In this document: one piece after another, positions 1 to 10,491 of the stretch
Layout of the letters: each line of letters starts with the position of its first letter
Position numbering within the stretch: position 1 is the first letter of the stretch
Source of the DNA: Orobanche coerulescens
Taxonomy: Eukaryota; Streptophyta; Magnoliopsida; Lamiales; Orobanchaceae
Length of the DNA stretch: 64,000 bases
Direction of reading: 5' to 3'
Assembly (NCBI GenBank): GCA_033398695.1
Contig: CM065802.1
Location: 76,556,096 to 76,620,095, forward strand
Program-made: the position numbers and the translations under genes
Notes under the pieces: model-generated
Databases searched by the model: none
What the model was told of the DNA's origin: nothing
What the model saw: only the letters and a program-made list of their open reading frames with translations

Positions 1-2719
1 GACGCACTTTTGGCACATGAACATGTGGACGATAAAGGTTTTCAGTGTTAACACAATCCAGTTAACAAAATGCATACTGTTACACTCGTAACTAAGCATT
101 TGAATGATGATAGGTCTAGGTGAATATGACATGTTGATCTATGCTACATAGCCGTAGCTACTGGTCTTGAGAATCCAATAAAACCGCCACCATGCACCAC
201 CGGGATCGAACATGAAGAAACGATTGAACCGATGATAGGCCGTTGGTTTTATCGAACCTCTAGTGCTTTCTTGAAGAGTTCACTCCCTTCACCAGCCCCA
301 AACACATCAAAATTTCATGAGCATGTATAAACGGGTGTTTAGGATTCCAAAACCATCAACATTGTGGTCAAAAACCGATCGAAATGATATCGAACTGGTT
401 GTTGGGACGGCTAGTGGTATGTGAAAACTTCATTTAAGTGGTTCACCTCCTTCCAAGTCTCCAAATGGCACCAAAATTTGTGAGAAGGTAGCCTTGGATG
501 TTAGGAAGTATTTGTTAAAATTTCACTTTAAGACTTGGTCTAAAAAGTGGGTGAACCGACCTTTACAATGACTGGTCCGCAAGTTGGACAGCCATAACTC
601 AGGTTTCATTAACTTATCAACCATTGTCAAAGGAACAACATAATATATAAATGTTATTACTTGAGTACGACCATTTGTGAACACCATCGTAGCATCATAA
701 TCCACCCAGGCTAATACTTATGATCATGTATGTATAAGGACTCGGTGAAAAGGGAGGACTCATCACCATGCTTATGCGCTTCGCTACATAATTCTCTTTA
801 GCATAGGAGGGTGTCATCTCCTAATCGTGCCAAAGAATAAGCTTTAATAAATGAACATGGCTAAGAAGGATCATCGGGGGGTCTTTGGCGTCATACATGC
901 TTATGAAAGCAAGACGCGGATGACATAAATATCATCATCGGTCATGAGCCCTGCTCACGACTCCACCAATGTACTTTGGTGTCTTTGATCCAACTAGTTT
1001 CCTTGTTCAAAGAAAATGATGTCCATGACAATACCGTGGTATATGGATCATCAAACTGTCCAAACTCCGGACTATTAAAGCCTAAATGTGTCAATGTCCT
1101 AATACATCTTCTGGTTACCAAAACCGATGCAAGCCAGACCATATTGACTCATGAATATTTTTCTTTTCACATATCCAATACAATAGATGCATAAGATTTT
1201 ATTCTCACAAATCACAATGAGATGCTATGAGTGATACACGTTGGCATATATTTCATCGAGTCATAACATGGTTCAATTGTTACGGAACATATGTGACTAG
1301 AAAACGCCATTCGGCATTCAACAACTTGAGCATCATACCGCTCATTGATTGTGATGACCTAGTCATCATAGTCACAATGGATTTATAAACCGAAATCCAA
1401 AAATATCATGTTCCTTGAAAATAGCTTAATACGCACTCAATTTCGCTTGCAAAATTTTACAAACATGAGCATAGCGAACACTCTAACAACATAGAGATTT
1501 TATACTTGATATGGTCAAAATGATCTATCATATTGAGTGCATAACATGGCAAGGTTATATGCCTAAGAGGCAAAATTACGACACAAGCATGGTGTAAAAC
1601 TACCATGCACACGCTCGACCTTCTTATAAGGGTGCGTATTTTGGGATTCCCCAAGAAAACTGTTTTTCAACATTTGAAAGATGATAGTTTAGCGTACAAC
1701 GTATACCAAAAACTGCATCATCTATGGCAAATTCGGACAAAAAAGAGGTTGAAAAATATGTGTCATAAGACCACTTGCAAATTCAAGATGGGAACCAAGT
1801 TGTTGGGACAAAAGTTAGCACAATCGCTGGAAATAAAATTCCGGGCAGCTTGACCTTTGTTCACTAAAACAGCGATAACTCCCTTGTTAGGAAGGCTATG
1901 GACGAACGGTCAGATGTTCGGGAAACTAGACTTCCGTATCTTTCTATCCATATATTGTGCACCACACGGATCATTAAACTCAGATCACAGTACATGTGTT
2001 AATTGGCTGCTTTAGTATTTTCCAAGTTTAGTGAGAAAACAAGGTTGAGACCATATCCAATGGCATAAGTGTTGATGCAAAACCATGACAATGACAGCCA
2101 TAGGTGTGTTTAAACGCAGTAGGGTGTTCGATTTCTTATCTCGACTAATGATCCTTTCGGTAACTCCAAGTTGGTAGACTTGCAGAGAAAGTAGGAATGT
2201 CGGTACAGCTAAGGCTGTTTAAAAACCACTAATTCCGTTTGAACTTTCAAAGCATAAACAAATACCAAGGAGGATGCGCCTAGTCATGATCAAAGTGTAG
2301 ACAAAATCCACCAAAGTGCATCAAATCAACCAAGTATTTTAATTCTCAATTTGCAAGTATACGTCATAATAGCCATGTTATATAGATACAATGCGGTGCA
2401 TCATAATTAAGCATTTTGAACCATGAGACATAATGAATATACCATAACCAACTTGTCTTGACCATCCAATAAGATCGACTAAACATAGTCAAATGTATAA
2501 GGCACATGCCTTTACAAATACTCGGAGAAGTATTCGGACCTATAGTCATACGAACTATAATCGAGGTCAACGAATTCATGTATTTACCGCAATATGCCAT
2601 TGCTTTACATGTTAAGATTCATGAGAATTACTCGTACATTCTTCCATATATCATATTGCAAGGAGACGATACATGTCTACACCCACATGCAATATTTTAT
2701 TTTTAATAAGCTGAAAGAT
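1..2719. other. Non-coding DNA, no gene recognised
   Basis: I read both strands and found no ORF longer than about 90 residues and nothing resembling a known protein or RNA gene. Base composition is moderately AT-rich without obvious tandem repeats. It may be the inside of an old transposon or intergenic DNA. Confidence 0.5.
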
Positions 2720-3095
2720 GGAGTTTTCCAAGTATGGGATTGGGTCAAGACCAACGTGGTGGTCGCTCAATTCAACGTGACAATTCCGTCACAAATCGAT
2801 TTTAACCACGACATATCCGTCGCAATCGATGTTTGTCCCATTTGTACGTCACAAATTCGTGACTAATCATGAACAAGTCATAACTTTACCGTTACCGACA
2901 ATGTTCATTTTTTTTTTCAATTGTTGGTTTAAAATCGACAAAATGGCGACATCAAATCGCACCCAAAACGTGGTGTATGCAACAACCACAAATATCGACT
3001 TTCAACAATTATCCGTGACTCCCCCAGGACCGTCACACAGTTTACTTCGACATACGAGAGTGATACCACCTCTCATAGTCTCATCTACCGCAAAG
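2720..3095. repeat. CACTA-like subterminal motif cluster (tentative)
   Basis: Variants of CGTCACAAAT, TTCGTGAC and CCGTCGCAAT recur in both orientations (for example near 2789, 2819, 2848 and 3030). Such short inverted motifs are typical of the subterminal regions of plant CACTA (En/Spm) transposons. I did not find a CACTA terminal repeat or a transposase, so this would be a truncated end. Chance similarity or another repeat type is possible. Confidence 0.3.
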
Positions 3096-3191
3096 TAGCG
3101 TGGGAGATAAAGAACCCAAATACCCAATTCCCCAAAAAGAAAATTTCCCAAAAGAGAGGAATTGAAAAACGAGAACTTTAATAAAGTCTTA

Positions 3192-3360
3192 CGTGGGTAC
3201 TTGGTTCCATATTTGCTTTGATTTTTGAACGGGAGCTTCTCTCCATATGAGCAACATATTTTCGTGGTACTCGGTTCCATATTTACTTTGATCCTTGAAC
3301 GGGATAATAAATATGGCTTCTCTCCATATTTTGCACATCATCATGAGCAATATATTTTCC
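3192..3360. repeat. Imperfect tandem duplication, 2 units
   Basis: Unit 1 (3192-3262) and unit 2 (3263-3360) both run from CGTGGGTAC/CGTGGTAC through GGTTCCATATTT and TTGAACGGGA to GCTTCTCTCCATAT and GAGCAA. Unit 2 is longer because of short insertions (about 14 and 12 bp). No function is apparent. Confidence 0.8.
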
Positions 3361-3429
3361 TATATGCCACGTGAAGCATAAACATAGTTAAATTCATAAA
3401 CATACAAGTTAATGATAAATGAATCATGA

Positions 3430-4312
3430 ATTAGGAAAATAGAGAGTTGAGAAACGCCCGAAAAGGGCTACTGGGCTCGATAATTTGGCCGAAAAGAAAG
3501 GACTCGAGCGCGGCGATGCAGCAGCTCGGTATTGGATGAGGTCGGATCTCCAAATTTCCTCGTAAAAATGTGCTTCTGTTCGGCAGCAGATTCAGTAATC
3601 AATATTACTCAGAATCCGATCTCCACCGTTGAATATACAGATATTTGTGTTGGGAAGTTTCTGTCAAAATTTCATACCGATCCGACGGTTAACGAATCGG
3701 GAAACGTGATTTTCGTACGACTGCGCTGTGCAGAAAATTCACGCGCGGAAATTCTCGTCTCTCGGCTTTTTTTTTCCGATTTTGATAGGTTTGTCTCGAC
3801 TGCACTAGGTTTTCAAATATTAAATATCACGTGTATAAAACCGTTTGGACGATCCGACGGTGCTTCGATCAGATCGGGTCGGCAACCGAGTCAGGTACAA
3901 ACCGGGACGGGCCAAACACGGACTGGGCGAGTGAGCCGAGGCTCTACGGACTTGGTTGCAGTCGGACCTGGAAGATAAGCTGGCCGGGATCTGGGGAAGA
4001 CGACCGGTGTAGATTTGGATTGGACTGCTGTGCACGGCGGATCGCGGTTGGAATTTAGGCCGATCGGGGCTGGATCTGGTCGCGGGAGATGAAGGTCCGC
4101 GCATCGGGATCGGGTTGCAAGTAGCAAGGGGCCGGGCAATGGATCGGTTGCGGCGGCGGAGGATCCGAGCAGTGGGATCGGGTTGGCGGTGGTCAATCGG
4201 TTTTCCCGGCCGGCGGCGATCGGGATTAGGGTTTCCGATTTTTTTTTTTTCGGAATTTCTGAATTTCGGACGAATTTTTCCTACTCAGTTGAGATACTAC
4301 GTGCTGATAACG
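3430..4312 (-). mobile_element. Probable leader of a truncated copia element
   Basis: Reading the minus strand leftward from the LTR at 4313-4609, the sequence CGTTATCAGCACG (4300-4312) sits where a primer-binding site should be. It is followed by a GC-rich stretch containing AAACCCTAATCCCGATCG, which looks like a retrotransposon leader. No gag was found, so the element is broken to the left. Open frames here (such as 3532-3978) look like by-products of GC content. The left limit is approximate. Confidence 0.4.
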
Positions 4313-4609
4313 TGTTTGAGGAGAAAGTAAAAGACAACAAATCAATTGTATTCATAACACTGATAGAGTGGCCTTTATATAGGCATTACAATGAGAGTCC
4401 TTCCATACATAGGATTCTTAGATAAGGTAAGCCATCTAATAGGATCCTACTACCTCTAGAAGGATCTAGAACCTTCCATCTATGTATCTACAATCAGTAT
4501 TAGGTAAGACACATCACGGGAATAATAATTTCCGGAACAAAGCTAAAAAAATAAAGGAAGTATTTTTTTATTGGTAGATGAGTGTAAGTTGTGGAATAAA
4601 ACTCCCACA
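4313..4609 (-). mobile_element. Copia-type LTR (297 bp), minus strand
   Basis: On the minus strand the segment starts TGTGGGAGTTTT and ends CTCCTCAAACA, giving TG...CA ends. Inside it has a TATA-like CCTATATAAAGG (plus positions about 4372-4383) followed by GTGTTATGAATACAATTG, a usual copia LTR layout. The adjoining CGTTATCAGCACG is a primer-site-like motif common next to plant copia LTRs. No partner LTR is in the window, so this is a truncated element or a solo LTR with residual leader. Confidence 0.65.
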
Positions 4610-4813
4610 ATACATATCATGAATTTTTTTTAAGATTTTTAAGAAATTTAAGGATACATCTCTATATATAAATTATATTTTAAAATAAAAAATCAAAAAA
4701 CTTAGAGAGTGACATGTGTCACGACTCTCTTTTAAACGAAGTATAGATTCGCAGATATGTAATATCATGTGACACAATTCCTCGAGTCATTTGAGTCTTG
4801 AGAAGCAAATGTG
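4610..4813. other. AT-rich spacer
   Basis: AT-rich DNA without coding potential. The only structure I see is an imperfect inverted repeat, GAGAGTGACATG...CACGACTCTC, near 4705-4730. Confidence 0.5.
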
Positions 4814-4942
4814 CTAGGCACTCTTCCAGTTGATGTGCTTTCTAGTGAAACGTGATAACCAAAAAGCTATGACTTTAATTTCGTCAGCTGTCAATGCAGG
4901 GTCATCCCGTACATTCTGTTTTCTGTACACTCCTTTCCAAAT
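4814..4942 (-). pseudogene. Possible exon fragment of an unidentified gene
   Basis: On the minus strand, a splice-acceptor-like CTTTGCAG ends at 4943 and is followed by 42 open codons closed by TAG at 4814-4816. The predicted peptide looks protein-like rather than low-complexity; it contains RDDPALTADEIKVIAFWLSR. I do not recognise the family. It points away from the receptor fragment on the plus strand only about 120 bp to the right. A chance ORF of this length is quite possible, so the call rests on the acceptor-like site and the amino-acid composition. Confidence 0.3.
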
Positions 4943-5429
4943 CTGCAAAGAGAGTATAAACTCATCATTTTAATCTGCATCGAGTGTTTTACGTGGGACG
5001 AATACATAATGCATCTATTCTGATTTTGTTTTTTTGTTGCAATATCTTTCTGGCTTTTGCAGGTAAAATTTCTACTGCAGAATATAGCTGGAGTTTTGTA
5101 TGGGTGATTATTCTTGGCCTGGCTGTAGCAGGATTTGCAGGATATGCCCTGTACAAGTATAGGATCCGGGTAAGCTTCAAATTTCTTTTAGAAACATGGG
5201 GTACTTTATTATTTAGACTTTTTTTATGCAATATTTTGTTGTTATTACCAGGTCTGGGTGGTTTTGTTTTTATAAACTAAAATAATAATCGAGTGAACTG
5301 ATTTCATCTGGGTTGTTCAAAGATTGGTTGGGTGTTGCTTTCGTGTAATTTTTTTTTCTTTTAATATTATCTTTATGAGTCATTAGGTTTCAGGTGAATT
5401 GATTTTGTAGCTTGCTCTTCGTTTGTTTT

Positions 5430-5489
5430 CTAAGTGTGTGTGCGCGTTGTATTGTTATCCTTATTATTTTCTTAGTGTGTGTGTGTGGG
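5430..5489. repeat. GT-rich microsatellite stretch
   Basis: Two short TG/GT runs (around 5435-5446 and 5476-5488) inside the receptor intron. Confidence 0.7.
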
Positions 5490-5556
5490 GTTGGGTAAAT
5501 GTGGGGCGGGGGTTATTGAATTCCGAGGTCCGCTTTGCCGAATGTTATATAATTTA

Positions 5557-5652
5557 GGAAACATGTTTGAAGCCTTAATCTTAGGATGGGTTTGGATTTG
5601 GACTGGAAACATGTTTGAAGCCGTAATCTTAGGATGGGTTTGAATTTGTACT
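5557..5652. repeat. Two-copy 48-bp tandem repeat in the receptor intron
   Basis: 5557-5604 and 5605-5652 are near-identical 48-bp units starting GGAAACATGTTTGAAGCC and differing at only a few positions. They lie inside the 581-bp intron (5170-5750) of the receptor fragment. Confidence 0.9.
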
Positions 5653-5899
5653 GCTCCATTCCCAGGTGTGGTGGAGGGGGAGGTTGTAATGTCATTCATG
5701 TTTTCTTTTGCAAGTACAACCAGTAACAAAAATGTTTAATTTTGTTGCAGAGATACATGGACTCCGAGATTCGGGCTATCATGGCAAAATACATGCCCCT
5801 GGACAATCAAGAGGAGGTACCCAAAAAGAAGACTGGGGTTTAAATGAAGAAGATGATAGTCAGCAACTTAACAATCACCTGGACAATAGTTAACAAAGA

Positions 5900-6224
5900 C
5901 CAACAGAAAGGGCTAACTTTACTTAAAATTGGAAAGATAAAGGACTTAGTTGGGACAAAAAAAAAGATGACTAAATCGTTATCTGAAATTAAGTTAAGGG
6001 ACCCCAGGAGCATTTTAGCCAAATATATATTATATATAATTAATTTCGGATACCGATATTTTCGGATACGGATGCGCCTATATCCATATCCGTATCTGGA
6101 ATCTTCGGATACGGATAATATTCGTATCCGCTTTTTTCGGATACAGATAATATCCACATTTTTCGGATACGAATATAGATATTCGGGACCAATATCGGAT
6201 TTTTCGGATTTATTTGACAACCCT
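5900..6224. mobile_element. hAT-like terminal fragment with CGGATAC repeats (tentative)
   Basis: From about 6048 to 6200 the heptamer CGGATAC and its complement GTATCCG recur many times in both orientations, making the segment strongly self-complementary. It ends at ATTTGACAACCCTA; the reverse complement TAGGGTTGTCAAAT resembles the ends of plant hAT non-autonomous elements. The preceding 5900-6020 is a pyrimidine-rich repeat-like stretch on the minus strand that I cannot classify. I could not define a left terminus or a TSD. Confidence 0.35.
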
Positions 6225-6656
6225 ATGCCATACTATGAGCATTATAGTAACAGTATAATACCACACTTAATTTCATGAGTTACCAAAATATATATTTCTA
6301 CCATAAAAAAATACAGGATCCAAGTTTGGTACTAAAATGAATATGTATGCACGTAAAAATAATGTACGACATACCTTAATTAATTTGAGGAAGGACTTTG
6401 ATTCAACAAAGTAAGGTCGTGAAGGAGGTATGGATGGCTTCGAAAATGGTGAAACGTTGTTCCGTTAATTTGGAGAGTCGTGCACAACGTATTATGTATA
6501 AAAATATATTATAGAGGGACTAGAGAGAATTTGGGAGAGAATAACTTGACATTTTCCATTCCAACTCAATCAAATACATATCTTTATATATAGACTGTAT
6601 AATAAGAGTTACAATGGCAATAGAAAGCCAAGAGTCATACATAAGAATTCATAACA
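6225..6656 (-). mobile_element. Copia remnant: leader plus short LTR (6489-6656)
   Basis: This matches 19585-20351 in sequence and order: a leader-like part, then an LTR whose minus-strand start is TGTTATGAATTC and which contains TATA-rich sequence near 6585. No coding region remains. Its right junction with the gypsy LTR fragment (CATAACAGATATAT) is the same as the junction at 20351. Confidence 0.6.
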
Positions 6657-6770
6657 GATATATAATTTTCTCATTTCATCCTCCACGCCCCCTCCATAGT
6701 TTGACAATTTTCTTAATTATTGTCCTCCTTCATATTCGAGGATTATTCGTCTCGATTCCCGAGAGAATGA
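6657..6770 (+). mobile_element. 3' end of a degraded gypsy internal region
   Basis: The segment ends with TTCGAGGATTATTCGTCTCG then CCCGAGAGAATGAT. This resembles the C-terminal end of a Ty3/gypsy polyprotein (a FED-type motif) followed by a purine-rich tract just before the 3' LTR. The same block recurs at about 7490-7551, 15745-15818 and 20352-20462. Confidence 0.45.
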
Positions 6771-7346
6771 TATAGATATAGATGAAGATGTTGATGAGAA
6801 TTTAGGAAATGGATGAAATACTTTTAATTAATTAGATATTTAGATTTACTTTATTTCAGGTAATATTATATTGCTATTAGAATTCTGTTACAATTAGGGT
6901 TTAATTATTGGTTTGATATTATAAATAGATGCTGAATGATTTGTTGAGGGAGTTGATTTCTCCCCCCACAGGACCGTTGGCCCCTCGATCCTGCAGGAGA
7001 TAACGAGGATGTCTTGCAGTGGCCGAATCGGCGAGAGGGCCACGATCTGACCGTGCATACAACAAGTGAGTGAAGCTGCATGCGAGAATCGACCGCGGTT
7101 CTGGATGAAATCACGTCATCTCGGCGCCTTACTTAAATTGCGCTATGCCTGGGGCGATAGATGCTGAATGATTGTTATCAAGGGATGTGGAGTTTGATTA
7201 ATAAAATTTATCTAGTGTTTTATTTATGTTCTTTAAGTATTCTTTTTGAATCAATGGATCTACATGTTTGATCACGATCTTGTGGTTTTTCTGATATTCT
7301 GAGAATCAATGGAATATCACAGAATTGTCATGTTTCTGTTTGCATC
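6771..7346 (+). mobile_element. Degraded gypsy LTR copy 1, with a 216-bp insertion
   Basis: This LTR is homologous to 7552-8476 plus 15347-15353, to 15819-16055 and to 20463-20819. Its first bases are mutated (TATAGATATAG for TGTAGATATAG) and it ends TTTGCATCA. It is interrupted by about 216 bp of GC-rich sequence (about 6941-7156) that the other copies lack. It is followed by CTGGTACACGAC, a decayed primer-binding site. Confidence 0.6.
6941..7156. other. GC-rich insertion flanked by a direct duplication
   Basis: The copy at 20590-20660 has no equivalent of this sequence. ATAGATGCTGAATGATT occurs on both sides (6925-6941 and 7157-7173), giving a duplication of about 17 bp. The insert has no poly(A) tail, no convincing pol III promoter boxes and no inverted ends. 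It could be an unusual SINE-like insertion or filler DNA from break repair. Confidence 0.55.
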
Positions 7347-7551
7347 ACCTGGTACACGACACCAAGTACGCTTCTAGATGATGGTCCTCAGACATCAACA
7401 ATTTTGTGATGTGATTCATGATGAAAATTCAACGTATGTAGAAGATAATCTATCATGATTTCGGATATATACTTAGCATGGTTTGACAATTTTTCCAGTC
7501 ATCATCTCCGTTCCGACTTGTGGACGAATCGTCTCGATCCCAAGAGAATGA

Positions 7552-8476
7552 TGTAGATTAGATGAATATGTTGATAAAGATTTACGAATCGGATGAAATA
7601 CTTATTTAACTATATTTAGTAACTTATAATATTTTTACTATTTATTTAATTGATTTATTTTATTTCTGGTAGTGTTATATTGCTATTAGAATTCTATTAT
7701 AATTAAAGTTGTTCTCGGTCCGGTTCGGTCCGGGTATTGTCTTGCCGGATTTGGACCGTTAAGGTATCCAGTATTATTGGTTTCGGTCCTTACCAGTTTG
7801 GAGTCCCAACTTCAATACTTGTATCCGAACCGCTAAGGTTTTGAGTGAGTATCGGTCCCGAGTATTTCGGGCGGGTTTCTCGGATATCTTGGATCATTAA
7901 AAGCCCAAATCACTAAAACCTCATAATCGAAACAAGAATGGAGGAATTTTTTCAAATGTATGCTAAGGAAATTGAGAGATAAGGTCTTTTAAACTTAATT
8001 TTTCTATATGTACTAATACCTTATACAAATATTTTGTACAATGTATGTTTACGAAAAATTACATGGGGTTTTTCCGGGTTAACGATTTTGGTCCTTATCG
8101 GTTTCGGTTCTAACTTCAGTACCAGTATCCGGAACGATAATGTTTTGGGTGAATATCAATCCCAGGTATTATCGGACGGTTCTCGGGGGTTTCTCGAGTA
8201 TACTTGGACCGCTAACAGCTCTAATTATCAATAGAATTTATTTATCGGTCACCAAGTTTAATTTTTTATTGTCAATAGATGGTCAATAATTGTTATTTGG
8301 CGGGTGAAGGTGATTTTTTTTATTAAATTAAGGATTTTTTTTATCTCGTGATTTGTTTGTATTCTTTCAATATTCCTCTTGAATCAACGGATCTACATGT
8401 TTAATCAAGTCTTGCGTTTTTCTGGTATTTTGAGAACCAACAAAATATCACACAACTGTTACATTTATGTCTTCAT
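7552..8476 (+). mobile_element. Degraded gypsy LTR copy 2, left part
   Basis: It starts TGTAGATTAGATG after the purine-rich CAAGAGAATGA. The LTR is split by a hAT-like MITE (7706-8221) and by copia element 1 at 8477, and resumes at 15347-15353 (TGCATCA). After that comes TGGTATTAGAGA (15356-15367), a near match to the initiator-Met tRNA primer site. Confidence 0.6.
7706..8221. mobile_element. hAT-like non-autonomous element (MITE), about 516 bp
   Basis: The left end AAGTTGTTCTCGGTCC and the inverted right end GAGCTGTTAGCGGTCC form an imperfect terminal inverted repeat. CGGTCCGG/CGGTTCGG motifs lie just inside, as in many plant hAT MITEs. TAATTA flanks both sides (7700-7705, 8222-8227), a possible remnant of an 8-bp TSD. 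The other LTR copies lack this segment. There is no transposase. Confidence 0.6.
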
Positions 8477-9401
8477 TGTTGGGAAAAACCGCCAATAATG
8501 ACGTCACAATGAAAAATGCGGAACCTCATTTGACAACTTTCCCAATCTTCAATTGTAACTTCGAGGTTACCGACGAGTAGAGAAAACAATTACAACTCCA
8601 CAATTAATACAAATGATATCCAAAAAACGATAAACAACGAGACGCGATTTTTAGCGTGGAAAACCCCTCAAGACGAGAGTAAAAACCACGGGACCGAAGC
8701 CGCTTAAATCCACTAACACCAATACACAATATACAATCGTCCCTAGTACAAACTAGAGGTATACAACAACAATCTTCAAATACTTGGTAATAAATGATCT
8801 TCAAGTATTTGGAATACAACAATAACAACAAGATCGAGAAAAAAAAAACACCGTAAATAGCTTACATGAAAAGCTAACAAAATACCCGAACTTCCGGACT
8901 CAAACCCTTGATCTATTCCTGTGAAAAGATTTGCCCAATAGCTACCAAGTTCTTGTCAAAAATCGCGACGATCCGATCGATACACCTCCGGAAAATCGAA
9001 CAAGTATTTATCTCTTTCTTTTCTCTCTTGTGTTTATCTCTTTGTGTGCTCTGAAAATGTGTAGGGTTGGAATGAAGAAAAAAACGCAACCCCAGCTGCT
9101 AAAAGGAACCCCAAACCAGGTTTGACCCCGTGTGCCGCGGCCCGAATAAGGTGTGCCGCGGCACACTCAGAAAAAATGCCCAGGAAATTCCTAGGGGCCG
9201 CGTCCCGGGGGGCAGGGCGCCGCGGCCCGGAGTACAGTGCTCGACAAATTTGTTGCAGTACAAAGCCGGGGGCCGCGGCCCAGCGGGCAGGAGCCGCGGC
9301 CCAGAGTACAGCGGGTGGAGGAACTTGGCCATAAGTGGTGTGCCGCGGCCCGGAGTCCAATCGACTCTGAAAAGGCCTATATTTCGGAAATAACTCCTAC
9401 A
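8477..9401 (-). repeat. 3' LTR of copia element 1 (925 bp)
   Basis: Pairs with 14400-15346. The plus-strand ends are TGTTGGGAAAA and CTCCTACA. The U3 part (about 9125-9350) holds repeated GCCGCGGCCC/CCCGGAGTACAG motifs. Confidence 0.92.
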
Positions 9402-9555
9402 AATCTCCTCCTTTCTGGAATATAGGATGAGTTCGCCATCCCGACGATTGAACCACACACTTTAACCTTCTCTCCTCTCAACGCCTTAGTTAACATATCG
9501 GAACCATTATCATCGGTGTGAACTTTATCAAGTTCAAATAAACCATCCTCCAATG
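9402..9555 (-). pseudogene. Copia 1 polyprotein C-terminal end
   Basis: The minus strand reads DGLFELDKVHTDDNGSDMLT then KAL, the usual final segment of copia RNase H. It is separated from the rest of RNase H by the solo LTR inserted at 9556-10491; the two sides meet at the duplicated CAATG. Confidence 0.8.
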
Positions 9556-10491
9556 TGCTGTGCGGCGATTTATACGCCTTGAAGGCGATCGGCATAATGG
9601 CCGGGCGACCGAAGTCGACATCAAATAGACCAAGGCAGACGTGCCAACCGAAGATGCCAGATCATGGTCAAGTGGCTAGCGGCCAACGTCCAGGGCGATC
9701 GTTTCTTGGCACCTGGCGATCGCCTCTAGTACCCGACCTATGACGACCGTCCTATGCCACGTGTAAAACCAACATCCGTCAAAGTCTGTGAAGACTGAAT
9801 TTCGGGATGAAGGCCCACATGCAGATCCGCAAAAGGCGCCGCAAGAACAGGCTTGACTCCAGCCCATCAGCAGTTGTCGGTGACAAGGACAGCCTCACCT
9901 ACCGACAGACCCACCGAAAGGTCCTAGGTGGGACCTCCCAAGATTGCGACATGAGGCACATGTTACCTCCTCATTGGTTCGCGCATTTGGCTGCCAGCAG
10001 CAGCTGCGGACTTTAAGGAAACAAGTCCCATGTGCTGGGACGATCGCCCGTTTAATTTAATACAGGAACGGCGATCGCCCATGTAGACAGGGACATCCCA
10101 ACAACCTCCTCTTCTATAAATAGGAGACCTCCAGCATTGGAAGAGGGGACGTGAACACGATTACACACAATAAACAATACACAGAACACTTCATCTTTGT
10201 AACAAGAACTCACAGAGCTTTAACTCTAGTTCTTCCGGCAATCAACAGCACTCAAGAGCTAGATAACTAGGGGCATTACACTCATTGTAATTATACTCTA
10301 ACATTAATACTCATACTCTAAAGCAGCATCCGTATTAATAATATCTCGCGAGAGCATTCAAACCCGGGACTAACAACCTCGGCAAATCTTGTGTCATTTA
10401 CATTCCTTCGTACGTGCTCTCGCATTTTGTTTGTTACTCACCTATAGCCATATCCAGCAAACCATTACATATAATATTTAGGGTAACAACA
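9556..10491 (+). mobile_element. Solo LTR nested in copia 1 RNase H region
   Basis: The 936-bp segment has TG...CA ends (TGCTGTGCGG ... GGTAACAACA) and a perfect 5-bp TSD, CAATG, at 9551-9555 and 10492-10496. Removing it rejoins the RNase H sequence. It holds a TATA box (TCTATAAATAGG, about 10112-10123) in plus orientation, with no internal region, so it is what remains after LTR-LTR recombination. The U3 carries several GGCGATCGCC-type palindromes. The superfamily cannot be told from the LTR alone. Confidence 0.88.
10110..10125 (+). promoter_or_regulatory. TATA box of the solo LTR
   Basis: CTTCTATAAATAGGAG is a consensus plant TATA box, about 560 bp into the 936-bp LTR and about 35 bp downstream of the last GGCGATCGCC palindrome. 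Confidence 0.7.

Larger units (their letters stand above)
5063..5843 (+). pseudogene. Vacuolar sorting receptor, last two exons only
   Basis: Exon 1 is 5063-5169 (acceptor TTTTGCAG before it, donor GTAAGC after it) and exon 2 is 5751-5843 (acceptor TTGTTGCAG, stop TAA). Together they encode a single transmembrane segment (WVIILGLAVAGFAGYALY), then KYRIR, RYMDSEIRAIMAKYMPLDNQ and a short KKKTGV end. This is the transmembrane-plus-tail region of plant vacuolar sorting receptors (VSR/BP-80), including the YMPL tyrosine sorting signal that recruits clathrin adaptors. These type I receptors carry vacuolar cargo from the Golgi/TGN to prevacuolar compartments. The lumenal protease-associated and EGF-like exons are absent from the window; a copia LTR and the opposite-strand fragment lie where they should be. 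Frame and splice sites are intact, so the fragment is young, but it is unlikely to make a receptor. The tail end lacks the usual histidine-rich finish. Confidence 0.8.

Noticed and set aside
3532..3978. 148-codon plus-strand ORF as a gene
   Set aside because: It lies in a GC-rich retrotransposon-leader-like stretch, has no recognisable domain, and overlaps equally long frames on the other strand.
5063..5843. Complete vacuolar sorting receptor gene
   Set aside because: Only the transmembrane and tail exons are present; the upstream sequence is a repeat and an opposite-strand fragment.
6941..7156. Clear SINE call for the insertion in gypsy LTR copy 1
   Set aside because: The long duplication fits, but no A/B boxes and no A-rich tail are visible, so I left it unclassified.
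9099..9458. ORFs in several frames over the GC-rich LTR repeats (also 14930-15364)
   Set aside because: They come from the CCGCGG repeat array, which lacks stop codons in several frames; peptides are repetitive.
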